Positions 1 through 5,642 of a DNA stretch of 12,563 bases are shown here, in pieces. The notes below the pieces were generated by a model. It did not search any database. It worked only from the letters and a program-made list of their open reading frames with translations, and had not been told where the DNA came from. The number at the start of each line of letters is the position of its first letter. Position 1 is the stretch's first letter. Both the position numbers and the translations under genes were made by a program. The DNA is from Clostridia bacterium. Its GTDB lineage: Bacteria > Bacillota > Clostridia > Christensenellales > CAG-138. The DNA is taken from assembly GCA_017435185.1 (NCBI GenBank), contig JAFSFN010000055.1:1-12563 (forward strand), read 5' to 3'.

Positions 1-465
1 AAAACTCCCGTACTGCTCCTGACCGCAAAAGACACAATAGAAGACAGGGTCAAAGGCCTGGACTGCGGCGCCGATGACTATATGATAAAGCCGTTTGCGT
101 TTGATGAACTGCTTGCAAGAATACGTGTCATGTTCCGTCGTGCTTCGGGAAGCGTGAGCAATGTTTTTACACTTTCAGATCTCACGGTTGACTGTGATTC
201 CCGTGAAGTAAGGCGGGGAAACACTCAAATAGCACTTTCTGCCAAGGAATTTGCGGTGCTTGAATATCTCATACGCAATAAAGGCATAGTTCTCTCAAGA
301 GAGAAAATTTCCCACCACATCTGGAATTATGATTATGAAGGCAGTTCAAATGTAATAGATGTCTACATTCGCTACCTCAGAAAAAAGATAGATCAAGACT
401 TCGACAAGCCTCTTATCCACACGGTAAGGGGTGTGGGCTATGTGCTTAAAGTGTCGGAGGAATAA
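1..465 (+). CDS. OmpR/PhoB-family response regulator, C-terminal part (5' truncated)
   Basis: This is the DNA-binding half of a two-component response regulator; the start lies before the window. The frame is open from base 1. The first ~45 residues are the end of the receiver domain: the LLLTAKD strand carries the switch threonine, followed by GADDYMIKPF, where the KPF lysine is the conserved receiver lysine. The phosphoacceptor aspartate lies upstream, outside the window. A winged-helix effector domain follows (LTVDCDSREVRRG, then LSAKEFAVLEYLI, and the recognition-helix/wing region VIDVYIRYLRKKID to VRGVGYVLK). The gene ends 4 nt before the kinase start, so the pair is co-transcribed. By its position it probably controls the PepSY gene downstream. 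Family assignment is firm; the specific regulon is unknown. Confidence 0.95.
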   Translation, partial: KTPVLLLTAKDTIEDRVKGLDCGADDYMIKPFAFDELLARIRVMFRRASGSVSNVFTLSDLTVDCDSREVRRGNTQIALSAKEFAVLEYLIRNKGIVLSREKISHHIWNYDYEGSSNVIDVYIRYLRKKIDQDFDKPLIHTVRGVGYVLKVSEE

Positions 466-469
466 CAAA

Positions 470-1897
470 ATGTCCATAAAATTAAAAGTAGTATTATGGT
501 ATGCCCTGTTTATGCTCGTGATGATGGTCGCAGTGCTTGTATTTGTGTTCTGTGCAGGAACGAATCTCGGCAGGGCTCAAAGCAAGGAAAAACTTATAGA
601 AACGGTCGAAGAAGCGGTTGACGACATGTTCTTTGCCGGCAAAAAGGGCGAACGAAAAAAGAATAAAAACGGCAGCGGTGAAGAAGAAAACGGCAAAACG
701 TCCGAACAGGAAATAGCCTTTCACGAGATAGAAACCTATGAAAACGATACATATATTGCCGTTTACGATTCTGATTCACAACTTGTTTACGGCATAATTC
801 CGCAGGCGATAGCGTCAATCGACACACCTGCTTTTTCGCATGGGCTATTGCAGGAGATTGCGATAGGCAATGACAGATGGCTGTTTTACGATTACATGAC
901 AGAGACTTCGCAATACGGACTGCTTACTGTGCGAGGAACAACAAGCATAATCAACGGTACAGACGAGATAAAGCCGCTTCTTGCGGCGGCAGTGCTCATT
1001 ATGCCTGTTCTCATACTGCTTTCCGTTACGGGCGGATACATCATAACAAAAAGAGCATTCAAACCTGTCAAGCAGATAAATGAGACCGCAGAGCGCATAG
1101 CTTGTGAGAACGACCTTTCCTGCCGTATAGGCCTTGGCAAGGGAAATGATGAGATATATACGCTTGCAAACACATTCGACAATATGTTCGACCGCTTGCA
1201 GGAGGCGTTTGAAAACGAAAAACAGTTCACTTCGGATGCTTCCCATGAGCTCAGAACACCTGTTTCCGTCATAATTTCTCAGTGCGAATATTCAATCGAA
1301 AATGCAGATACGCTCTCTGAAGCAAAGGAAGGGCTTAAAGTCGTGCTCAATCAGGCAACGAGAATGTCATTGCTCATAAGCCGGCTCTTAATGCTCGCAA
1401 GAGCTGACAAGGGTCATCAGAAGCTGAACATAGAATCGTTTGACATAAGTGAGATTGCGGCAATGGTGGCAGAAGAAAAGAAAGCGACCGCAGATAAGAA
1501 AAACATTAAAGTAAAAACAAACATCAAAAATTCGATAATGATAGATGCCGATGAGACCATGATCATGCGTATGCTCATAAATCTAATTGACAATGCAATA
1601 GACTACGGCAAAGAGGGTGGAAGCATAGAAATCGGCGTTACCGAGAACGACGCAGGCATGATAGTGGGCTATGTGGCGGATGACGGTATAGGCATATCCG
1701 AAAAAGACCTGCCCCATATATGGGAACGCTTTTATCGTGCCGATAAATCACGAACACGCTCGGCAAAAAACGGTACGGGGCTTGGCCTTGCCATGGTAAA
1801 ATGGATAGTCAATGCACACGGCGGCTCTATAGAAGTAACGAGCAAGATTGACGAGGGCTCAACATTCATTTTTACGCTTCCTGCCAAAAACAGTTAA
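470..1897 (+). CDS. Sensor histidine kinase with HAMP domain (OmpR-partner type)
   Basis: Membrane sensor kinase that phosphorylates the response regulator just upstream. ATG 470 is chosen over the longer frame from GTG 431, because GGAGG at 456-460 sits 9 nt before it. Order of parts (475 aa): TM1 about residues 7-30; an extracytoplasmic sensor of ~140 residues; TM2 about 170-192; HAMP about 193-245; HisKA with H259 in DASHELRTP; then the HATPase with N box NLIDNA (N371, N375), G1 box DDGIG (404-408), F box WERFYRADKSRTR and G2 box GTGLGL (435-440). All catalytic boxes are intact. The sensor region has an unusual charged low-complexity stretch at about 58-83, rich in Lys, Glu and Asn. Its composition resembles the tail of the neighbouring PepSY protein. 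The signal is unknown; metal or cationic-peptide sensing is only a guess. Confidence 0.95.
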   Translation: MSIKLKVVLWYALFMLVMMVAVLVFVFCAGTNLGRAQSKEKLIETVEEAVDDMFFAGKKGERKKNKNGSGEEENGKTSEQEIAFHEIETYENDTYIAVYDSDSQLVYGIIPQAIASIDTPAFSHGLLQEIAIGNDRWLFYDYMTETSQYGLLTVRGTTSIINGTDEIKPLLAAAVLIMPVLILLSVTGGYIITKRAFKPVKQINETAERIACENDLSCRIGLGKGNDEIYTLANTFDNMFDRLQEAFENEKQFTSDASHELRTPVSVIISQCEYSIENADTLSEAKEGLKVVLNQATRMSLLISRLLMLARADKGHQKLNIESFDISEIAAMVAEEKKATADKKNIKVKTNIKNSIMIDADETMIMRMLINLIDNAIDYGKEGGSIEIGVTENDAGMIVGYVADDGIGISEKDLPHIWERFYRADKSRTRSAKNGTGLGLAMVKWIVNAHGGSIEVTSKIDEGSTFIFTLPAKNS

Positions 1898-1925
1898 TTG
1901 TATTTTAATTTTTGCTGTATATAAT
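1894..1925 (+). promoter_or_regulatory. Candidate promoter with OmpR-type direct repeat for the PepSY gene
   Basis: A perfect -10 TATAAT lies at 1920-1925, with a weak -35 TTGTAT at 1898-1903 and a 16-nt spacer. Two TTAATT hexamers at 1894-1899 and 1905-1910 are offset by 11 bp, about one helical turn, which is the spacing typical of OmpR-family operators. They overlap the kinase stop codon and the -35 region. This fits control by the adjacent response regulator, but binding is inferred. Confidence 0.5.
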
Positions 1926-1957
1926 AACCGCATCAAAACAGACAGGAGGAATGTAAA

Positions 1958-2707
1958 ATGAAAATAAAAGCAGTATCCGTGCTTCTCAGTGCCGCAATGC
2001 TCGCAGGCAGTATGACGGCAATGTCCTTCGCAAAGGGTAAAGATACGGTTATAGACGAAACAGGCTATATCGGTGTCGAAGCGGCAAAGGCGGCTGCGCT
2101 TGCCGATGCAGGCTTTGAAGAAAGTGAAGTAACTTTCAAGAAAACAAAGATAGACGAAGAAGACGGCGCTTATGTGTACGAAATTGATTTCTGCACAGAA
2201 AATGAAAAGTACGAATATGAATTCGACGCAGTGACCGGCGAAATACTTGAAAAAGAAATCGAAGAAAAGAAAGTTGTTGACGATACAGTGGCCGATGACG
2301 GCGAAACAACGACCGATAATGCTGTCGAAGACACTGACAACACCGAGAAAAAGGGTAAGCGCAAACACGGAAAAGGCAAGACAAAAACTGAAGATACAGA
2401 AGTGACGGAATCGCCTGCCGCTCCCGAAGCAACAGCCGCTCCCGATGAAGATGAAACTGCTCCCGAAACAGGCACCGACGAAGTTATCGATGAGGACGAC
2501 GAAGACGGACGCAAGCACGGCAAAGGCAAAGGTAAAGGTAAAGGCAAGTGCGGCAGAAAAGTAAAGGATGACGCTGCAGCAGACGAAGAAATAACTCAAA
2601 CTCCCGCAGATGGCGAAGAAGCTCCTGCCGAAGATGAAGAAGCTCCTGCCGAAGATGAAGCAGCTCAGACAGAACCTGAAACGGCCAACAGAAAAGGCAG
2701 AAAATAA
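1958..2707 (+). CDS. Secreted PepSY-domain protein with polyampholyte tail
   Basis: Exported protein of 249 aa. Residues 1-25 form a Sec signal peptide (basic start, hydrophobic core, cleavage likely after SFA). Residues ~37-100 look like a single PepSY domain: AAKAAALADAGF, then YVYEIDF, then the typical YEYEFDAVTGEIL strand. PepSY domains are proposed to modulate proteases or envelope processes. From ~103 the protein is low complexity: acidic and Pro/Ala/Thr-rich segments alternate with basic blocks at ~131-143 (KKGKRKHGKGKTK) and ~185-203 (RKHGKGKGKGKGKCGRKVK), ending in EAPAEDE repeats. No anchor motif is seen. RBS AGGAGGA (1944-1950) fits ATG 1958. It sits 60 bp after the kinase, has its own candidate promoter, and ends in a terminator. 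Probably the effector or a modulator of the two-component system; function unproven. Confidence 0.85.
   Translation: MKIKAVSVLLSAAMLAGSMTAMSFAKGKDTVIDETGYIGVEAAKAAALADAGFEESEVTFKKTKIDEEDGAYVYEIDFCTENEKYEYEFDAVTGEILEKEIEEKKVVDDTVADDGETTTDNAVEDTDNTEKKGKRKHGKGKTKTEDTEVTESPAAPEATAAPDEDETAPETGTDEVIDEDDEDGRKHGKGKGKGKGKCGRKVKDDAAADEEITQTPADGEEAPAEDEEAPAEDEAAQTEPETANRKGRK
2615..2656 (+). repeat. Two tandem 21-bp units in the PepSY tail
   Basis: Two perfect in-frame copies of a 21-bp unit (2615-2635 and 2636-2656) encode EEAPAED twice. The length is a multiple of three, so copy-number change would keep the frame. Confidence 0.8.
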
Positions 2708-2722
2708 AACAGATCCACTTTT

Positions 2723-2753
2723 GCACAAGAGGCGCTCCCTCTTGTGCTTTTTT
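2723..2753 (+). terminator. Rho-independent terminator after the PepSY gene
   Basis: GCACAAGAGG (2723-2732) pairs with CCTCTTGTGC (2738-2747), a 10-bp perfect stem with a 5-nt loop, followed by six T (2748-2753). It begins 16 nt after the PepSY stop. Confidence 0.9.
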
Positions 2754-2910
2754 ATTGGTTCTCCGTCGCTCTTGAACGCGGGCTTTCAAAGGGGCGCTGC
2801 CCCTTTGACCCCGCCGACTTTTACTCAAGGGGCGCTGCCCCTTATACCCCGCCGACTTTTACTCAAGGGGCGCTGCCCCTTATACCCCGCCGACTTTTTG
2901 AAAAAAGTCG
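2751..2910. repeat. Intergenic repeat element, copy A, with three tandem 38-bp palindromic units
   Basis: It opens with TTTATTGGTTCTCCGTCGCT (2751-2770), which recurs at 2989-3008. Three units follow with an exact 38-bp period (2789-2826, 2827-2864, 2865-2902). Each carries AAGGGGC-GCT-GCCCCTT, a stem with a GCT loop, followed by an ACCCCGCCGACTTTT stretch. The first unit's stem extends to 10 bp (2786-2808); the others are 7 bp. The third unit runs into a second palindrome, CGACTTTTT/AAAAAGTCG (2891-2910). Short reading frames across it are artefacts of the repeat. It looks like a non-coding, genome-dispersed repeat of the REP/BIME kind; dispersal cannot be proved from one window. Confidence 0.8.
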
Positions 2911-2951
2911 TCAAAAACAATGGGGGGGAATAATAAAAATACCCAAGTAAT

Positions 2952-2983
2952 AAAAAGCAAGGCAATTATTTGCCTTGCTTTTT
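2952..2983. terminator. Bidirectional terminator between convergent units
   Basis: AAAAAGCAAGGCAA (2952-2965) pairs perfectly with TTGCCTTGCTTTTT (2970-2983), a 14-bp stem with a 4-nt loop. It has five A on one side and five T on the other, so it can work in both directions. It would end the leftward FMN-binding operon, whose last stop is at 3057, and back up the rightward PepSY terminator. Confidence 0.85.
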
Positions 2984-2988
2984 ATTGA

Positions 2989-3022
2989 TTTATTGGTTTT
3001 CCGTCGCTTTTTCAAAAGCGAC
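2989..3022. repeat. Intergenic repeat element, copy B (partial)
   Basis: Bases 2989-3008 match copy A at 2751-2770 in 19 of 20 positions. They lead into a 9-bp hairpin, GTCGCTTTT (3003-3011) / AAAAGCGAC (3014-3022), which is degenerate in copy A. Both copies start directly at or just after a terminator T-tract. The following GGCAAAGGGCGGAACCCTGC (3026-3045) is a weak GC-rich counterpart of the copy A palindromes. Confidence 0.65.
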
Positions 3023-3056
3023 CGTGGCAAAGGGCGGAACCCTGCGTAAAAGTTGT

Positions 3057-3596
3057 TCAGAACAGATAAAGTATATATTCGACAGCCGTGTTTACGGCGT
3101 TTGTTACAGCTCTTGAACTTATGGTTGCGCCGGTGACGGAATCAATCCTGCCGCCGTCTTTTGTAAGTTCGACAGGTATTACAAGTCCTTTGTACTGGTC
3201 GGTGAATGCGGCGTCCTTGGTTTTTGCGCCCAAGCCTGCTGTTTCTGAAAAGTTTGCACCGCCTACCGAAACGCCGGTTATCATGCCGTCAAGGTCAACG
3301 CCTACGGTGACTTCTATTTCGCCGCCATAGCCTTTGACTGTTGCAGTGGAAACATAGCCTGCGAGGCTGCCCGAGACAATGGCTTCATAGCAATTATCGA
3401 CAGGAGCAGTTTCGCTTACTTCAAGTTCGTTGAAAGAATCTGCGGAAGCAAACACTGTTTTGCGTGATTCTTCTGCGACTTTGAGCGTTTGAGCGGCAAT
3501 ATGGCCTTTTGTGAGCATATAAGTACAACCCAAAAGCAAGCCTGCGATTACGGTTATGAGAGTGAGCTTTATCCATGCGGGAATCGTGATTTTCAT
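3057..3596 (-). CDS. RnfG-like FMN-binding domain protein
   Basis: Extracytoplasmic flavoprotein of 179 aa expected to carry covalent FMN and pass electrons. One N-terminal membrane segment (~10-28) is followed by an FMN-binding domain with SETAGLGAK (117-125) and DSVTGATIS, which contains the ApbE target pattern; D152 starts the motif and T158 is the likely FMN-bearing threonine. The size and layout match RnfG/NqrC-like proteins, but no other Rnf or Nqr subunit is in the window. LLGC at 21-24 resembles a lipobox, so it could instead be a lipoprotein. The start (GGAGG 8 nt upstream) overlaps the preceding stop by ATGA. It is the last gene of a three-gene leftward operon, and the likely client of the divergent ApbE. 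Confidence 0.9.
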   Translation of the reverse strand: MKITIPAWIKLTLITVIAGLLLGCTYMLTKGHIAAQTLKVAEESRKTVFASADSFNELEVSETAPVDNCYEAIVSGSLAGYVSTATVKGYGGEIEVTVGVDLDGMITGVSVGGANFSETAGLGAKTKDAAFTDQYKGLVIPVELTKDGGRIDSVTGATISSRAVTNAVNTAVEYILYLF

Positions 3597-4096
3597 TGAT
3601 TGTTCCTCCGTGACAGATGTTTGAAAATATATTCAGCCGTTATGCCTGTGAGAACGCCGGTTATTACAGCACTCACGAGCAGAAACGGCAAATAAAGCAA
3701 TATTGCTCTGTGGGCGATGAAACCAAGGGCGACAAGACACTGGCCGATATTGTGTGCCGCCGCTCCGACAACGCTTACACCGATGACGCTCACGCCCTTG
3801 AAGCGTTTAAAAAAAAGCATGCACAAAATGCTTAAAATGCCGCCGCAAAAGCTGTAGAGCATAGCAGAAACGCCCGAAAAAGCAAAACCCGAAATAAAAA
3901 CTTTCAAAAGCACAAGCAGGACTGCCTGTTTCTTTCCTGCCAGAAACAGCGCATAGAGTACCACGGTGTTTGAAAGACCGAGCTTTATACCGGGAACTGC
4001 AGTGCTCAGCGGAATGAGATGCTCAATGTACGACAGAACGAGTGCCACCGCCGTCAAAAGTCCGAGCATTGCCGTGTCGTGAAGTTTGATTTTCAT
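3593..4096 (-). CDS. Gx transporter / heptaprenyl diphosphate synthase component I family membrane protein (EetB-like)
   Basis: Integral membrane protein of 167 aa with about five hydrophobic helices. The family hallmark PGIKLGLSN is at ~35-43. Start ATG 4096 is preferred to the longer frame from 4210, which only reads through the upstream gene: GAGGG (4107-4103) lies 6 nt before it and the preceding gene ends at 4093, giving an ATGA overlap. The old name, heptaprenyl diphosphate synthase component I, is probably misleading; the fold is related to ECF S-components. In flavin-based extracellular electron transfer loci this protein pairs with a NusG-II protein, and the pair is thought to move electrons from membrane quinol to external flavoproteins. 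The same pairing here supports that role, which is inferred. Confidence 0.85.
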   Translation of the reverse strand: MKIKLHDTAMLGLLTAVALVLSYIEHLIPLSTAVPGIKLGLSNTVVLYALFLAGKKQAVLLVLLKVFISGFAFSGVSAMLYSFCGGILSILCMLFFKRFKGVSVIGVSVVGAAAHNIGQCLVALGFIAHRAILLYLPFLLVSAVITGVLTGITAEYIFKHLSRRNNQ

Positions 4097-4479
4097 TTTT
4101 TGCCCTCGGTGCACAGATGTATCGAGACTGAGTTGGGCAGGCATACTATCCATGACGCAAGGTCGGACGTTGCGGCCTTTTCGACTGTTAAAAGACCGCT
4201 CCTTTCGCACAATTTGTCGGGACAGCTTGATGAATACATACGCACGCCGCCGCCGGTTATCTCAATTTCGCATTTTTGGCTGTCATCAAGTTTTAGCGTG
4301 ATGAACTGCTCGGAAGAAAGAGGATATTCGGCGTAGAGTGAGTTATCGATATATATCTCGACGGTTGCTTCACCTTTGCCGCTGTCGCTGAATATAAATG
4401 TGCTGAAAACAAAACAGGCGGCCGCCAACAGCAGTACGCAAACCACTATCAGTGCATCATATTTAGTCAATTTCGGCAT
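4093..4479 (-). CDS. NusG domain II-containing membrane-anchored protein (EetA-like)
   Basis: Small protein of 128 aa: one N-terminal TM (~9-30), then an extracytoplasmic NusG domain II. The family signature is present: CPDKLC (C86, C91) followed by IVCLPN (C113). Despite the name it is not a transcription factor. It is the first gene of the leftward operon and overlaps the EetB-like gene by ATGA. No Shine-Dalgarno precedes ATG 4479, and an in-frame TAA upstream rules out a longer start. The predicted -10 is so close that the transcript may begin at the ATG itself (leaderless). With its neighbours it probably forms a quinol-to-flavin electron conduit; whether the cysteines bind a cofactor is not known to me. 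Confidence 0.85.
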   Translation of the reverse strand: MPKLTKYDALIVVCVLLLAAACFVFSTFIFSDSGKGEATVEIYIDNSLYAEYPLSSEQFITLKLDDSQKCEIEITGGGVRMYSSSCPDKLCERSGLLTVEKAATSDLASWIVCLPNSVSIHLCTEGKK

Positions 4480-4485
4480 GAAGGT

Positions 4486-4514
4486 ATTGTAACACGCATA
4501 TTAAGCATTTGCAA
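4486..4514 (-). promoter_or_regulatory. Leftward promoter of the EetA/EetB/FMN operon
   Basis: On the - strand: -35 TTGCAA (4514-4509), a 17-nt spacer, and extended -10 TGT-TACAAT with the hexamer at 4491-4486. The predicted +1 falls on or next to the A of ATG 4479. Confidence 0.65.
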
Positions 4515-4537
4515 ATATGTTCATTACTTGGTATAAT
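4509..4537 (+). promoter_or_regulatory. Rightward promoter of apbE
   Basis: -35 TTGCAA (4509-4514), a 17-nt spacer, and extended -10 TGG-TATAAT with the hexamer at 4532-4537. The -35 is the same palindromic hexamer used by the leftward promoter, within the 10-bp palindrome ATTTGCAAAT (4507-4516). Confidence 0.7.
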
Positions 4538-4564
4538 TTAACCATTATATGGAAAGGGTTTCAT

Positions 4565-5611
4565 ATGATGAACTCAAAAAGAGCGGTTTCACTTTCTTTA
4601 GTGCTTGTTTTTTTGTGCAGTTTTCTTCTTTTTGGCTGTGCTCCCAAAGAAAAAAGATTTGAAGCGACCATCACCGGTTATTTCGACACGGTGACAACAA
4701 TCGTTGCCTATATGGAAGATAAGGCGGCTTTTGACGAAGAAGTACAGAATATTGCCAATGAGCTTAAAGCATATGATGCAATGAGTGACGCATATTCTTC
4801 GGCTTCTGTCAACAACATAAAAACAATAAACGATAAAGCGGGCAGCGGCGAGCCTGTAAAGGTCAACCTTTTCATCATAGATATGCTGCTCACGGCAAAA
4901 GAAGCGTACAAGATAACAAACGGTGCGGTGAATGTTGCGCTGGGCAGTGTAACTTCCATATGGCGTGCTTACATAAGCAACGGCATAAACGATGCATCGT
5001 TTTCAAAAGTTCCGTCGGCTCAAAAACTCAGCGAGGCGGCTTTGCACACCGATATAGAAAAGGTCATAATCGACACCGAGAATTCCACGGTATACCTTGA
5101 AGACAGCGAGATGCGCCTTGATGTCGGCGCATTTGCAAAGGGCTATGCGGCGTCGCTCCTGATATATTCGGCAAAAGAACGCGGTGTTGACTCAATGCTC
5201 ATAAACATAGGCGGTGCGGTCTCTGCAATAGGCACAAGAGCTGACGCAAGTGCATGGAGCGTTGCGACGCAGGACCCGAGGAACGACAGCGAAACAATAG
5301 TAAACCTTAAGTTGACGGACCTCTCGGTTTCAACAAGCGGTGATTATCAACGATATTATGAAGTGAACGGCGAGCGTTATCATCATGTAATAGATCCTCA
5401 AACGCTCATGCCTTCAAAAAATGCCGTGGCGGTCACGGTAATTGCAACAAATCCCATACTTGCCGACTATATGTCAACGGCACTCATGATAATGAGTTTG
5501 AAAGATGCAACGGCCCTTGCCGAGAGTATAGAGGGCATCGAGGCAATGTGGGTAACCGACTCGGGCGATATTTTTACGACGAGCGGATTTAATGCGTATA
5601 TAACAAAATAA
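4565..5611 (+). CDS. apbE: ApbE: FAD:protein FMN transferase, lipoprotein
   Basis: Transfers FMN from FAD onto a threonine of exported flavoproteins. ATG 4565 (or the adjacent ATG 4568) is chosen because GGAAAGGG (4551-4558) precedes it; the upstream in-frame ATG 4517 lies before the -10. Length is 348 aa. A lipoprotein signal ends in LLFGC (C25), so it is anchored on the outer face of the membrane. ApbE motifs are complete: FDTVTT (40-45), LDVGAFAKGYA (185-195), DPRN (237-240), STSGDYQRY (from 256), HHVIDP (273-278) and the C-terminal DYMSTAL with D301 and T305, the region of Mg ligands. It is divergent from the operon holding its likely target. A 31-nt gap without a terminator leads to the nucleotidyltransferase, so the transcript may continue. 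Confidence 0.95.
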   Translation: MMNSKRAVSLSLVLVFLCSFLLFGCAPKEKRFEATITGYFDTVTTIVAYMEDKAAFDEEVQNIANELKAYDAMSDAYSSASVNNIKTINDKAGSGEPVKVNLFIIDMLLTAKEAYKITNGAVNVALGSVTSIWRAYISNGINDASFSKVPSAQKLSEAALHTDIEKVIIDTENSTVYLEDSEMRLDVGAFAKGYAASLLIYSAKERGVDSMLINIGGAVSAIGTRADASAWSVATQDPRNDSETIVNLKLTDLSVSTSGDYQRYYEVNGERYHHVIDPQTLMPSKNAVAVTVIATNPILADYMSTALMIMSLKDATALAESIEGIEAMWVTDSGDIFTTSGFNAYITK

Positions 5612-5628
5612 AATTTCATAAAAAATGC

Positions 5629-5633
5629 GGAGG
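5629..5633 (+). promoter_or_regulatory. RBS that fixes the nucleotidyltransferase start
   Basis: GGAGG lies 9 nt before ATG 5643. The upstream in-frame ATG 5625 would place this RBS inside the gene, so 5643 is the likely start. Confidence 0.8.
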
Positions 5634-5642
5634 AAAACAAAA

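Noticed and set aside
1859..2728. Long antisense open frame (289 codons) opposite the PepSY gene
   Set aside because: It is a by-product of the low-complexity GAA/GAC/AAA-rich sense gene. Its product is Phe/Cys-rich with no domain, while the sense frame has RBS, signal peptide, PepSY and terminator.
2786..2902. CRISPR-like array
   Set aside because: The units are directly contiguous with no unique spacers, there are only three copies, and no cas genes are nearby.
2610..2950. Open frames across the GGGGCGCTGCCCC repeats
   Set aside because: They encode only the translated repeat, have no RBS, and cross a terminator.
3003..3022. GTCGCTTTT/AAAAGCGAC hairpin as a terminator
   Set aside because: It is a perfect stem but has no T-tract on either strand after it; it belongs to the repeat element.
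4097..4210. Longer N-terminus for the EetB-like protein
   Set aside because: The extension only reads an alternate frame of the EetA-like gene. ATG 4096 has an RBS and starts the hydrophobic family sequence.
4093..4479. NusG-type transcription factor
   Set aside because: Only domain II is present, with a TM anchor and CPDKLC motif; no NGN or KOW transcription domain is seen.
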